Shown piece after piece: positions 28,963 through 37,886 of a DNA stretch of 64,000 bases. Origin of the DNA: WHTK01 sp965197795. GTDB taxonomy: Bacteria > Chloroflexota > Dehalococcoidia > DSTF01 > WHTK01. The stretch covers positions 1 through 64,000 of the forward strand of contig OZ240228.1 of the NCBI GenBank assembly GCA_965197795.1, written 5' to 3'. The position numbers were made by a program, and so were the translations under genes. How positions within the stretch are numbered: the first letter of the stretch is position 1; each line of letters starts with the position of its first letter. The notes beneath the pieces are model-generated. The model was not told the origin of the DNA, did no database searches, and saw only the letters and a program-made list of their open reading frames with translations.

Positions 28963-30381
28963 CTAGCCGATCCGAACTCGTTCCTCCGGTAGACGCCTGA
29001 GCTCACGCGCCGCCGACCGCTGGACGAGCGCCAGTACCAGCGTAAGCGGCCCCAGCCGCCCGATATACATCGTCGCGGTTAAGAGCAGCAGGGCGGAATC
29101 GTCCAGCGTCGGCGTTATGCCGGCCGAGAGCCCGTTCGTGGCGAAGGCTGACGTTGCCTCGAACAAAACCGGCAGGAAGAACATCGAGTCCTGCAGGCGA
29201 GCCAGCCCGATGGCCACCACGAAGACGCCGAGCGCCGACAACAGAACAACCGCCAGCGCGCGATCGACGTCTGAGCGCGGCATTTCGCGCGAAGCCAGCT
29301 CGGCATGCTCGCGGCCTCGCATCGCCGCGAACGCGGCGCTCATGATCACCGCCAACGTACCGACCTTGATGCCGCCTGCGGTCGAGCCGCTGGCGCCGCC
29401 GATGAACATCAGCCCGAGCGTGAAGAACTGAGTCTCGTCCTGTGCCTCGCTAATCGGCAGAGAGGTGAAGCCCGCCGTGCGGTGCGATACCGAGTTGAAG
29501 AAGGAATGCAGCAGCCGATCGGGCAGGTTTTTCCCGGCTAGCAGGTTCCCCGACTCGAGGAAGAGGAAGACCAGGAACCCGGTGATGAGCAGGATCGCTG
29601 TCGCCCGGAGCACGACGACGCTGTCGGCCGTCAGTCGCCGTGTGTTGCGGTTCAAGTGCATCACATCCCCTACGACGAGAAAGCCGATGCTGCCGAATAC
29701 GATGAGGGCGGCGATCGTCAGAAGCGTGACCGCGTCCGCGTTGCTCTGCAGGCTTTGAAAGCCGCCGGTGAGGTCGAAGCCGGCGTTGTTGAAAGCCGAG
29801 ATGCTATGGAACACGCTCCACCACAGCGCCTGGTCGACCGGCTGGTCGATGACGAATCGCGCGAACAGGATGGCAACGCCCGCAGTCTCGATGATCAGCG
29901 TAAAGAGGATGGCTCGCCGGGCCAGGCTCACGACGCCGCCCATGCGCGACAGGTCCATCGACTGGCTGAGATTGAGGCGCTCTCGAAGCCCGAGGCGCCA
30001 GCCGAAGAGCAGGAACAACAGCGTCGTGCTGGTCATGAAGCCCAACCCGCCGAACTGGATCAGCAGGATGATCACGGCCTCGCCGAAGCCGCTCCAGTGC
30101 GTCGCCGTATCAACCGGGACGAGTCCCGTGACGCACACGGCCGACGTGGAGACGAACAGCGCGATGACCGGCGAGGTCCAATCGCCGGACTCCGACGATA
30201 TCGGCAGCATGAGGAGCACGGTTCCGATCAGAATAGCGATGCCGAATCCGGCCAGAAGCAGCAGGGGCAGTGACGAAATGCGCAGCCGCCGCGGCCGGCG
30301 GGGCCCCTCCTTGATGCGAATCTCGACCCGTGAGGGCCGCCGGATCGTGCGCGGGTAGCGCGGCAGGTCCTGGTTGCGCAT
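28963..30381 (-). CDS. trkH: Potassium uptake membrane subunit TrkH/KtrB
   Basis: Potassium-translocating subunit, 472 residues with four pseudo-repeated M1-P-M2 units. Filter-like loops are visible at VTGLVPVDTATHWSGFGE, FHSISAFNNAGFDLTGG, SVSHRTAGFTSLPI and ATSAFATNGLSAGIT, each with the Gly expected in the filter. A basic 35-residue N-terminal tail precedes the first helix. It is transcribed with trkA. A TAAACT box lies 6 bp before the ATG, suggesting a leaderless message. Confidence 0.94.
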   Translation of the reverse strand: MRNQDLPRYPRTIRRPSRVEIRIKEGPRRPRRLRISSLPLLLLAGFGIAILIGTVLLMLPISSESGDWTSPVIALFVSTSAVCVTGLVPVDTATHWSGFGEAVIILLIQFGGLGFMTSTTLLFLLFGWRLGLRERLNLSQSMDLSRMGGVVSLARRAILFTLIIETAGVAILFARFVIDQPVDQALWWSVFHSISAFNNAGFDLTGGFQSLQSNADAVTLLTIAALIVFGSIGFLVVGDVMHLNRNTRRLTADSVVVLRATAILLITGFLVFLFLESGNLLAGKNLPDRLLHSFFNSVSHRTAGFTSLPISEAQDETQFFTLGLMFIGGASGSTAGGIKVGTLAVIMSAAFAAMRGREHAELASREMPRSDVDRALAVVLLSALGVFVVAIGLARLQDSMFFLPVLFEATSAFATNGLSAGITPTLDDSALLLLTATMYIGRLGPLTLVLALVQRSAARELRRLPEERVRIG

Positions 30382-30387
30382 GGCTGC

Positions 30388-30393
30388 AGTTTA
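30388..30393 (-). promoter_or_regulatory. Putative leaderless -10 element of trkH
   Basis: TAAACT on the minus strand, 6 bp upstream of the trkH ATG, with no Shine-Dalgarno sequence between. Consistent with transcription starting at or next to the start codon. Confidence 0.4.
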
Positions 30394-30580
30394 GTGGCTC
30401 GCCCGTCTTAAGAAACTCCACTGAAGCACCACTTTTCGACCCTGGAAAGCCTCAGACGCCGTGTTTTCCTGTCTACGTCAGATGAAGTGAACCCCGCAGG
30501 CTAGGCAAGGCCCCGTCGTGAGACCCACCGTCGTCGTGCGTGCGATTATCTCTGCGAGCGAGCCAGCTCGCGGCCGATGC

Positions 30581-30586
30581 TATAGT
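30581..30586 (+). promoter_or_regulatory. Putative leaderless -10 element of larE
   Basis: TATAGT ends 8 bp before the larE ATG at 30595; the intervening TGAGCCCT has no ribosome-binding site. This supports the 30595 start over the in-frame TTG at 30586, which would lie at the -10 box. Confidence 0.45.
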
Positions 30587-30594
30587 TGAGCCCT

Positions 30595-31419
30595 ATGGAA
30601 GCAGCGCTGAAGCAGAAAGAAACGCGTCTAATCGACATCCTGCGCGAGATGGGTTCGGCCGTCGTCGCGTTCTCCGGCGGCGTCGATAGCACCTACGTCG
30701 CTGCTGCGGCGCATGAGGCGCTGGGCGACCGCGCGCTGGCCGTGACCGGCCTCTCACCCTCGATCCCAAAGTCGGAGGTGGAGGAGGCGAAAGAACTGGT
30801 TGCCGGCATCGGCATCGCGCATCGCTTGATCGAGACGCATGAGATGGACCGCGAAGGCTACGTCGAGAACTCGCCGGACCGCTGCTTCTACTGCAAGGAT
30901 GAGCTGTACACGCTGCTGGGCGAGATGACGCAGATCGACGGCTACGACTACGTGGTGGATGGCTGCAACCTGGATGATACGGGCGACCACAGGCCCGGCC
31001 GCCGCGCCGCCGCCGAACACGGCGTACGCAGCCCGTTGATCGAGGCCGGGCTGACGAAGGACGAGATTCGCGAGCTTTCACGCGAGCGCGGCCTGCCAAC
31101 CTGGGACAAACCGGCGATGGCATGCCTCTCGTCGCGCATACCCTACGGCTCGCCGGTGACGATACAGGTGCTGGACCAGGTAGAAGAGGCTGAGGCCTTC
31201 TTGCGGTCGCTGGGCATTCGCCAGCTGCGCGTGCGGCACCACGGCGACACCGCCCGCATCGAGCTGGATGAGGGCGGGATGACGGTGCTGATGAGCGGCG
31301 GACGCCGCAGCGCCGTGGTCGAGCGCCTCAAGCAGCTTGGTTTCCTCTATGTCACTCTCGATCTGGCGGGCTTTCGCTCCGGCAGCATGAACGACGTCCT
31401 CAAGACCAATCAGGCCTGA
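30595..31419 (+). CDS. larE: LarE-type ATP-dependent sulfur transferase
   Basis: PP-loop enzyme that adds sulfur to pyridine dicarboxylate mononucleotide during nickel-pincer cofactor synthesis. The PP-loop is VVAFSGGVDSTYVAAAA (residues 23-39). Three cysteines, C97 and C100 (RCFYCK) plus C177 (PAMACLSSR), match the LarE type proposed to hold a [4Fe-4S] cluster; the single-Cys type donates its own sulfur. larA, larB and larC are not in this window, so the target enzyme is unknown. It is followed by a damaged small gene. Confidence 0.88.
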   Translation: MEAALKQKETRLIDILREMGSAVVAFSGGVDSTYVAAAAHEALGDRALAVTGLSPSIPKSEVEEAKELVAGIGIAHRLIETHEMDREGYVENSPDRCFYCKDELYTLLGEMTQIDGYDYVVDGCNLDDTGDHRPGRRAAAEHGVRSPLIEAGLTKDEIRELSRERGLPTWDKPAMACLSSRIPYGSPVTIQVLDQVEEAEAFLRSLGIRQLRVRHHGDTARIELDEGGMTVLMSGGRRSAVVERLKQLGFLYVTLDLAGFRSGSMNDVLKTNQA

Positions 31420-31426
31420 TCGACCG

Positions 31427-31710
31427 ATGACCGCGGACCAAGGAACCGTCCTGGCGGAGCTGCGCGACGCACTGGCGCAGCTGCGCCGTGATTCGGCCCG
31501 CATCGTCGCGAAGATGCACGTCGGCGTCCCGCGCAAGGAGCGCCGCGGGCTGGAACGCCATCTGCCGGCTGCCGCAAGCGTGGCAAGGCGCTCGAGCCGC
31601 GGGTCGACGCGCTGCTGCCGCTGGCCGCAGGCGAGGCGAAGGAGCGGCTCGAGAAGGACGCATACTTCCTGTCGCAGTTGCGCACGTTCGGCCTGGCGCC
31701 GGAGGAGTAG
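31427..31710 (+). pseudogene. Small helical protein gene with a frameshift
   Basis: Starts 7 bp after larE with MTADQGTVLAELRDALAQL and reads well to about 31566 (RRGLERHL). The sensible reading then continues in the -1 frame as GKALEPRVDALLPLAAGEAKERLEKD and AYFLSQLRTFGLAPEE, ending in TAG at 31708. One extra base near 31570 restores a protein of about 94 residues with charged amphipathic helices. Left uncorrected, the frame runs on as Arg/Ser-rich nonsense. Family unknown. Confidence 0.5.
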
Positions 31711-31853
31711 GGCGAAAGTCGTATCCTGTGAGCCGTCAGGACGAGTCGCCGGGAGCTAGCACGAGTTAGCCGGAGCCTCGTCGTCAGCAATGAATGCATG
31801 CCGAGCAAACTAAACTTGGGCGCGGCCCCGACTACCGTTCAGGAGGACGCCTC

Positions 31854-33635
31854 ATGACATCGACCCATATCGTCCCCTCGGCCACGAAGCCGGAATGGGG
31901 CTCGGACGTAATCGCCGAAACACTGCGGCAGCTCGGCATGGAGTACATCGCGCTCAACCCGGGCGCTTCCTTTCGCGGCGTCCACGACTCGCTGGTCAAC
32001 TACCTCGGCAACCAACGGCCGGAGATGATCGTCTGTCCGCACGAGGAGGTTGCTGTCGCGATCGCACATGGTTACGGGCGCGCCGCGGGCAAGCCGATGG
32101 CGGCGTTCGTGCACGACATCGTCGGCCTGCTGCACGCCTCGATGGCGCTCTTCAACACCTGGCTGGCGCGCGACCCGGTGCTGGTGCTGGGCGGCACCGG
32201 CCCCGTAGATGCCAATCACCGCCGGCCCTGGATCGACTGGATCCATACCGCCAACGTGCAGGGCACCGCCGTGCGCGACTTCGTGAAGTGGGACGATCAG
32301 CCGGCCAGCCCCGGGGCAGCCGTCGAGTCGCTGGTGCGCGCTTACAACCTGATTCTGTCGGAGCCTCAGGGCCCGGCCTACGTCTGCTTTGACACGGACG
32401 TGCAGGAACAGAGGCTAGATCCCTCGTTCCAGATGCCGGACATTTCACGCTTCCCGGCGCCTACGCGGCTGGCGCCCGATCCCGCCGCGGTCGATGAGGT
32501 TGCACGCATGCTGATCGAGGCGCAGCGGCCCGTCATCCTGGCCAACATGCTGGGTCGCTCCGAAGAGGCGACTGGCGGCCTCTTGCGGCTGGCCGAGAGC
32601 CTGGCGGTCCCGGTGGTGACCGGTGGCGACCTGTTCAGCTTCCCGTCGCGGCATCCTCTCTACGCGACGGAGTCGAAGAACGAGCTGCTGAGCGAAGCGG
32701 ACCTAGTCGTAGCCCTCGACGTCTACGACCTGCAGCAGATGCTGACGCGCCAGAACTGGCAGACTCGGACCAACGAGAACATCCTGTCCCCGGACGCAAA
32801 GCTGATTGACGTGTCGCTGCGGCACCTGACTACGAAGAGCTGGGCCGACGATCACGGCGCGCTGTATCCCACGGTGCTCTCGATGGCCGCCGACACCGCC
32901 CTGGCGCTGCCGGCGCTGGCCGGCGCGGTGCAGTCACGGCTGCATGGCGGCGAAGGCAGCTCGGACGAGATCGAGGCGCGGCGGGCGAAGCTCACCGAGA
33001 TGAGCGCGACGGGCTACGCCGAGTCGCAGCGCACCGCCCGTGAGAAGGCCGGTGAGCACCCTCTGCACCTCTCGACGGTCGCGGCTGAGTTGTGGGATGT
33101 GGTCAAGGATACGGACTGGGTGCTGGGAAACGGCGACCTGCGCGGCTGGGTCGAACGGCTGTGGGATTTCACTTCGCCGCATCAGCATCAGGACACGCGT
33201 GGCGGCGCCGGGCTGGGCCAAGCGCTGGGTCACGCGATCGGCGTGGCGCTGGCCAATCGGGACAAGGGACGGCTAACCGTCAACATCCAGTCCGACGGCG
33301 ACCTGCTGTTCACGCCGGCAGCGATCTGGACCGCTGTTCACCATCGCATCCCGATGCTCATCGTCATGTACAACAACCGCACGTACGGCAACGACCTCGG
33401 CCACCAGGCGATGATGGCTCGCGCTCGCGGTCGTCCCGAGGAGAACAAGACGGTTGGCATCGACATCAACGATCCGGTGGTCGACTTCGTGGGCATGGCG
33501 CGCTCGTTTGGCGCCTGGGCCGACGGGCCGGTCGGACGGGCCGGGGACCTGCGCCCGGCGTTCGAGTGGGCCAAGCGTGAGGTCGTTGAGAACGGCCGCG
33601 TCGCGCTCGTCGACCTCTACACGCAGGTCGTCTAG
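31854..33635 (+). CDS. Thiamine-diphosphate enzyme (acetolactate synthase/decarboxylase-like)
   Basis: 593-residue ThDP enzyme of the acetolactate synthase, benzoylformate decarboxylase and pyruvate oxidase superfamily. The conserved Glu that activates ThDP is in CPHEEVAVAIAHGYGRA (about residue 64), the middle domain begins near residue 205, and the cofactor motif is SDGDLLFTPAAIWTAVHHRI...MYNN. GGAGGA precedes the ATG, ruling out the longer frame from 31794. The lack of an ALS small subunit and the neighbouring SDR suggest 2-oxo-acid decarboxylation or carboligation in catabolism; substrate unknown. Confidence 0.88.
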   Translation: MTSTHIVPSATKPEWGSDVIAETLRQLGMEYIALNPGASFRGVHDSLVNYLGNQRPEMIVCPHEEVAVAIAHGYGRAAGKPMAAFVHDIVGLLHASMALFNTWLARDPVLVLGGTGPVDANHRRPWIDWIHTANVQGTAVRDFVKWDDQPASPGAAVESLVRAYNLILSEPQGPAYVCFDTDVQEQRLDPSFQMPDISRFPAPTRLAPDPAAVDEVARMLIEAQRPVILANMLGRSEEATGGLLRLAESLAVPVVTGGDLFSFPSRHPLYATESKNELLSEADLVVALDVYDLQQMLTRQNWQTRTNENILSPDAKLIDVSLRHLTTKSWADDHGALYPTVLSMAADTALALPALAGAVQSRLHGGEGSSDEIEARRAKLTEMSATGYAESQRTAREKAGEHPLHLSTVAAELWDVVKDTDWVLGNGDLRGWVERLWDFTSPHQHQDTRGGAGLGQALGHAIGVALANRDKGRLTVNIQSDGDLLFTPAAIWTAVHHRIPMLIVMYNNRTYGNDLGHQAMMARARGRPEENKTVGIDINDPVVDFVGMARSFGAWADGPVGRAGDLRPAFEWAKREVVENGRVALVDLYTQVV

Positions 33636-33787
33636 TCAGTTCCAGAGGCAGGGATGGACATCGAAACGCCACGCCATTCCGCCCGCCGATTGGCCGGACC
33701 GGGTGGATGGCGCGACCACTCAAGCCGTGTCGAAGGTGACCCTCCGCTACCGCTGGGACACGCGTGGTAGACGTCAGACTCGCTAAC

Positions 33788-34141
33788 TCAATCTGACTCC
33801 AGGGCCCAGTCGGATTCCCCGGCCTCTCGGTCGCCGGTCAGCCACTGCCAGTTGAGGTGCATGGTCTCGCCGGATACAGGGTCCTGGGCAAACGATGCAG
33901 TTGCCTGGCCGGCCTTGAGTTCCCCGTCCACAGTGATGCACTGGTAGAGCATCTCGATCGTGAAATCACCAGTACGCCGTCCGACCACGAAGCCGGTACG
34001 AATCGTTCCACCGGCGTAGACCGCGGTGATCTCAGAAGGATCCTCGGAGAAGATCATCTTGGTTTCGATGTTTAGGGTGCCATGGCTTGAGTTCGCTGTG
34101 GCTCTGAAGGTCTTGCCGTTAAGGTTTGATGAATCTCTCAT
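33788..34141 (-). CDS. Small beta-barrel protein (family often labelled N-acetylglutamate synthase)
   Basis: 117-residue protein matching a family found in many bacteria: LNGKTFRATANSSHGTLNIE, YAGGTIRTGFVVG, FTIEMLYQCITVDGELKAGQ and the C-terminal WQWLTGDREAGESDWALE. The fold looks like a small all-beta barrel. Databases often call relatives N-acetylglutamate synthase, for which this sequence offers no support. The ATG overlaps the TGA of the upstream SDR gene (TGATG), so the two are coupled. Real function unknown. Confidence 0.75.
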   Translation of the reverse strand: MRDSSNLNGKTFRATANSSHGTLNIETKMIFSEDPSEITAVYAGGTIRTGFVVGRRTGDFTIEMLYQCITVDGELKAGQATASFAQDPVSGETMHLNWQWLTGDREAGESDWALESD

Positions 34142-34980
34142 CAGTCCATCCCGCTCCCGCCGCTGACGCTGAGTGAAAGCCCTGTCAGGTAGTCCGACTC
34201 CGCGGAGCACAGGAACGCCGCCGTATTCGCGATGTCCTCCGCCTGCGCCGTGCGGCCCAGCGGGATGATCCGTGCCCGGTCCGCCAGCATCTCCTGGCGG
34301 TAGTCCTCCGCGCTGACGTCCTCGGGCCGGAGCGCATCGGCGATGTAGCTGACGCGCTCCGTATCGACCAGGCCGGGACAGATCGCGTTTACGTTGACCT
34401 TGTACGGCGCCATCTCCAGCGCCAGAGACTGCGTGATGCCGATCAGCGCGAACTTGGAGGCGCAGTAGATCGCGTAACGCGCCGTGCCCTGCTTGCCCGC
34501 TCGGCTGGACGTGATGACGATCTTGCCCGGCCCGCCACGCTCGACCATGTGGCGGCAGACCGCCCTGCAGCAGAGGAATGTCCCCTTCACGTTGACCCGC
34601 TGCACCAGGTCAAAGTCCGCCTCCTCGACATCGATGAGCAGTTTGCGGTCGCCACCGGGCTGCGAGCCCGCGTTGGCGCAGAGAATGTCGATCTTGCCCA
34701 GCGTGTTAACCGTCCGCTCGACCATCTCGTCCACCTGGCCGGCGTCCGTAACGTCGGAATAGAGGCCCAGCGCGCGGCGACCCATGGCCTCGATCTCAGC
34801 TACGACGCTGTCGATGCCCTGCCAGCCTTCGCCCTCGTCTTCCGGCCGCGGCGGCTTCATGATGTCCGTCACCACGACGTCGGCGCCCTCGCGCGCCAGT
34901 CGTGTCGCCATGGCGCGGCCGATGCCGCGCCTGCCGCCCGCACCCGTTACAACGGCCACCTTGCCCGAGAGTTCGTACAC
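34141..34980 (-). CDS. Short-chain dehydrogenase/reductase
   Basis: 279-residue classical SDR. The cofactor loop is VAVVTGAGGRRGIGRAMA; VVVTDI ends strand 2 with an Asp that favours NAD(H). ANAGSQPG is the NNAG-type motif, and the catalytic Ser, Tyr and Lys lie in VITSSRAGKQGTARYAIYCASK. Start GTG at 34980 with GGAGG 7 bp before it. The stop overlaps the next small gene. It probably oxidises an alcohol in a catabolic route. Confidence 0.9.
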   Translation of the reverse strand: MYELSGKVAVVTGAGGRRGIGRAMATRLAREGADVVVTDIMKPPRPEDEGEGWQGIDSVVAEIEAMGRRALGLYSDVTDAGQVDEMVERTVNTLGKIDILCANAGSQPGGDRKLLIDVEEADFDLVQRVNVKGTFLCCRAVCRHMVERGGPGKIVITSSRAGKQGTARYAIYCASKFALIGITQSLALEMAPYKVNVNAICPGLVDTERVSYIADALRPEDVSAEDYRQEMLADRARIIPLGRTAQAEDIANTAAFLCSAESDYLTGLSLSVSGGSGMD

Positions 34981-35097
34981 GCGTCCACCTCCTGAAATTC
35001 GTGAGGCGATTGTAGACTTGAGGGACGCGTAACGGGCGACACTTGATTCGAGCGCCCACGACTGAGAGGATCGGCGCAGGATTCAGCGGGGGATGCC

Positions 35098-35895
35098 ATG
35101 ATTGAGGTTGCCGATTTCGAGCAGGAAGTGCTGGCCGCGAGCCACGAGAAACCGGTGCTCGTCGACTTCTGGGCGCCGTGGTGCGGCCCTTGTCGCCAGC
35201 TAGGGCCGATTCTTGAAACGTTGTCCGAGGAAGAGGGCGCCGGCTTCACGCTGGCGAAGCTGAACACGGACGAGAACCAGACGGTTGCTGCGAACTACGG
35301 CATCCAGAGCATTCCGGCCGCCAAGCTGTTTGTCGATGGCGAGGTCGTCGACGAGTTCCTCGGCGCGTTGCCGGAACGCCAGGTCAGGGACTGGCTGGCA
35401 GCCGCGATCCCCAGCGAGACGCGCAGGCTGGTGGAAGACGCACGAGCCGCCTTCGACGCGGGCGCTCGGGAGGATGCTCAAGTGCTACTGGACGAAGTGC
35501 TGGTCGTGGAACCGTCCAACGCGACCGCCGCGTTGCTCCTCGCGAAGCTGATCGTTTTCGATGACGCGGCGCGCGCCGAAGCGCTGGCGCACACACCCGG
35601 CGTCCAGTTCGGCGACGCCGAGGCCGTGGAAGCGGTGGTTCGCCTGTTGCAGAAGGGCGCTGAGCCTGACCTGCCGGATTCGCCGGGACGCGACGCGTAT
35701 ACCCAGGCGATTGAATCGCTGAGCCGACGTGAACTGGATGCGGCGCTCGGCGGGCTCATCGATTCGGTGCGCCGCGACCGTCATTTCCACGACGACGTAT
35801 CGCGCCGGACGCTGCTCTACCTGTTCAACGTGCTCGGCGATCGGCACGAGCTGACCCAGAAGCATCGCCGGGCGCTGGAGATGGCGCTGTTCTAG
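35098..35895 (+). CDS. cnoX: Thioredoxin-domain co-chaperone (CnoX/YbbN-like)
   Basis: 265 residues: an N-terminal thioredoxin domain with active site WAPWCGPCRQLGP and cis-Pro loop IQSIPAAKLF, then about 150 residues of TPR-like helices (ARAAFDAGAREDAQVLLDEVL, PSNATAALLLAKLIV) and a final region resembling the YbbN C-terminal domain. That domain order is the YbbN/CnoX class, a holdase linked to GroEL. The intact CxxC may give real redox activity. It ends 4 bp inside the convergent neighbour. Confidence 0.88.
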   Translation: MIEVADFEQEVLAASHEKPVLVDFWAPWCGPCRQLGPILETLSEEEGAGFTLAKLNTDENQTVAANYGIQSIPAAKLFVDGEVVDEFLGALPERQVRDWLAAAIPSETRRLVEDARAAFDAGAREDAQVLLDEVLVVEPSNATAALLLAKLIVFDDAARAEALAHTPGVQFGDAEAVEAVVRLLQKGAEPDLPDSPGRDAYTQAIESLSRRELDAALGGLIDSVRRDRHFHDDVSRRTLLYLFNVLGDRHELTQKHRRALEMALF

Positions 35896-36431
35896 GTCTG
35901 GGGCGCCGGCGGCGTCACACCCAGCCCTACGTGCAGGCAGGCCAGCATCGTGTAGTAGCCGATATTGCCGATGAGATCGACGACGCCCTGATCACCGAGC
36001 AGGCTTCGCGCTTCCTCGAAGGTCGCGCTGGATAATTCATGCACACGCAGCAACTCTCGCGCGGCCCGGATCGGTAGCGAGTCCTCCGACGCGACATCGC
36101 TTCCCAGCGACTGCTGGTGAATGATCGCGTCGATAGTGGACTGGGGCACGCCGACCTTTTCTGCCTCGCCGGCGTGTATGCCACGCTCGTAGAGGTTGGC
36201 CATCTCGGCGGACGCCGTGAGCGCCGCGAGTTCGCGAACGCGGTCCGGCAGGGTCGATTCGAAGCGGACGTAGGAGCCGGTCTGCGCGATACGTCCGGCG
36301 AGGTCCGGGCTGTTGAGCAGCACGGAGTAGCCGTGACTCACGGCGCCGCGTGTCTGCACCAGGTAGTTGATGACGCCCTGGTGTTGCTCGGGCAGGGATT
36401 CCTTTTCTGTGATCTCGGGCAGTCGTGGCAT
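35892..36431 (-). CDS. Carboxymuconolactone decarboxylase-family protein
   Basis: 179-residue AhpD/CMD-fold protein: NYLVQTRGAVSHGYSVLLNSPDLAGRIAQTGSYVRFE, LPDRVRELAALTASAEMANLYERGIHAGEAEKVGV and a final helical hairpin. The CxxC of AhpD peroxidases is absent, since the usual E..CxxCxxxH region reads EMANLYERGIH, so it is not an AhpD-type reductase. Relatives occur in aromatic degradation clusters. It starts 56 bp from the purD end, on the same strand. Confidence 0.85.
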   Translation of the reverse strand: MPRLPEITEKESLPEQHQGVINYLVQTRGAVSHGYSVLLNSPDLAGRIAQTGSYVRFESTLPDRVRELAALTASAEMANLYERGIHAGEAEKVGVPQSTIDAIIHQQSLGSDVASEDSLPIRAARELLRVHELSSATFEEARSLLGDQGVVDLIGNIGYYTMLACLHVGLGVTPPAPQT

Positions 36432-36487
36432 GTAGCTATCCTTTCGGTCGCAAGCGGCCGGTGTGCTATCGATGATATGGGGTTGAG

Positions 36488-37801
36488 TCAGGCGTTGCTG
36501 ACGCTGGACGGCGCCTCGGCCTCCAGCCCGATGTCGCTGCGGGCGTGGTATTGACCACCGATCGCCTCAAGTGCCGCGTTCACCCGGCGTCGCGCTTCGC
36601 TCACGCTGGCGGCCAGCCCGAGCAGGCCGACGGCCCGGGATCGCGTGGTCAGAATCCTGCCATCGACCTCGTCGACCTTGGCATAGAACGGTATCACGCC
36701 CTGCGCCGTGATCGCGGCTTCGTCGATGTGGAGCTCGGCGCCTGCTTCGGTGTTCTCGCCGTAGCCGCGGGGCGTGACATAGACGCAGACCGTGGCTGCG
36801 TCCTTGAATCGCACGTCGGCCTCTGCCAGCCGTCCCTCGACCATGGCGCGGCAGATCTCATAGAGGTCGCTGTCGAGCAAGGTGAGCACGTTGATCGCTT
36901 CGGGGTCGCCGAAGCGGGCGTTTATCTCGATCAGCCGCACGCCGTTCTCGGTCAGCATGAACTGACCGTACATGATGCCGCGGAAGGAGTCGCCCTCGCT
37001 TTGCATTGCGGCGGCGATGTCCCGTAGCACGCTGAGCGCTTCGTCGCGGTCCGATTGCCCGACGTGGGGCAGCAGGCCACCAGCGATGGAGTATGAGCCC
37101 ATGCTCCCCGTATTCGGTCCCTTGTCGCCATCGAAGGCGCGCTTGTAGTCACGCGCCATCGGCATCGGTCGCAAGATCGTGCCGTCTACGAAGCACTGCA
37201 GCGTGAACTCGCTGCCGGCGAGTAGTGCTTCGACGACAAGGCCGCCTTCGCCGCCGATGCGCTCGGCGAGCACCCGGCGCGCATAGTCGATTGCCTCGTC
37301 CCTGGTGGCGAAGTGCTCACCCATGATGCGCACACCCGTGCCGCCCGTGAGGCCGTCCGGCTTGAGCGCGAAGTTCTCGGTCGTGCCGCGGAGGTACTCA
37401 GTCGCCGGGACCGGATCGGTGAAGTAGGCGTATCCCGCTTGAGCCGCGATGTTGTGACGTTGCATCAAGGCGCGCATGTAAGACTTTGAGGTCTCGATGC
37501 GCGCGGCACTCCGGCGCGGCCCGACGCAAGGAACGCCCTGCGATTCGAGCGCGTCGACCATGCCGGCCTCGAGCGGCGACTCCATGCCCATGACGGCGAG
37601 CTCGATCTTGTGCTGCTTGGCCCAGGCAACGATTCCGGGGACATCGGTCTCCGCCGTTTGCAGATAGTCCCGGGAGATGCGATGCAGGCCGGGGTTGTGA
37701 TTGAGCGCTGCCGTGAACAGCGTGACGCTGGGGTTTTTGACCAGCGCCCAGCCAATGGCGTGCTCGCGGGCGCCACCCCCAACCAGCAAGACGTTTGGCA
37801 C
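36488..37801 (-). CDS. purD: Phosphoribosylamine-glycine ligase PurD
   Basis: GAR synthetase, an ATP-grasp enzyme in purine biosynthesis, 437 residues. N-domain start MPNVLLVGGGAREHAIGWAL, GMESPLEAGMVDALESQGVPCVGP before the ATP-grasp region, FALKPDGLTGGTGVRIM (nucleotide Lys), and IEINARFGDPEAINVL for metal binding. The start is GTG at 37801. Some segments are divergent from enterobacterial PurD, for example the ATP loop GLTGGTGV in place of GLAAGKGV, so a close ATP-grasp paralogue cannot be wholly excluded. Confidence 0.88.
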   Translation of the reverse strand: MPNVLLVGGGAREHAIGWALVKNPSVTLFTAALNHNPGLHRISRDYLQTAETDVPGIVAWAKQHKIELAVMGMESPLEAGMVDALESQGVPCVGPRRSAARIETSKSYMRALMQRHNIAAQAGYAYFTDPVPATEYLRGTTENFALKPDGLTGGTGVRIMGEHFATRDEAIDYARRVLAERIGGEGGLVVEALLAGSEFTLQCFVDGTILRPMPMARDYKRAFDGDKGPNTGSMGSYSIAGGLLPHVGQSDRDEALSVLRDIAAAMQSEGDSFRGIMYGQFMLTENGVRLIEINARFGDPEAINVLTLLDSDLYEICRAMVEGRLAEADVRFKDAATVCVYVTPRGYGENTEAGAELHIDEAAITAQGVIPFYAKVDEVDGRILTTRSRAVGLLGLAASVSEARRRVNAALEAIGGQYHARSDIGLEAEAPSSVSNA

Positions 37802-37886
37802 GTTCAGCCTCGTTCCCAGTCGGTGATGAGGCCAGTTTACGGTGACGCGATCCGGCAGTCGAGGCTGGCTCGCGGAGAGATAGCGA

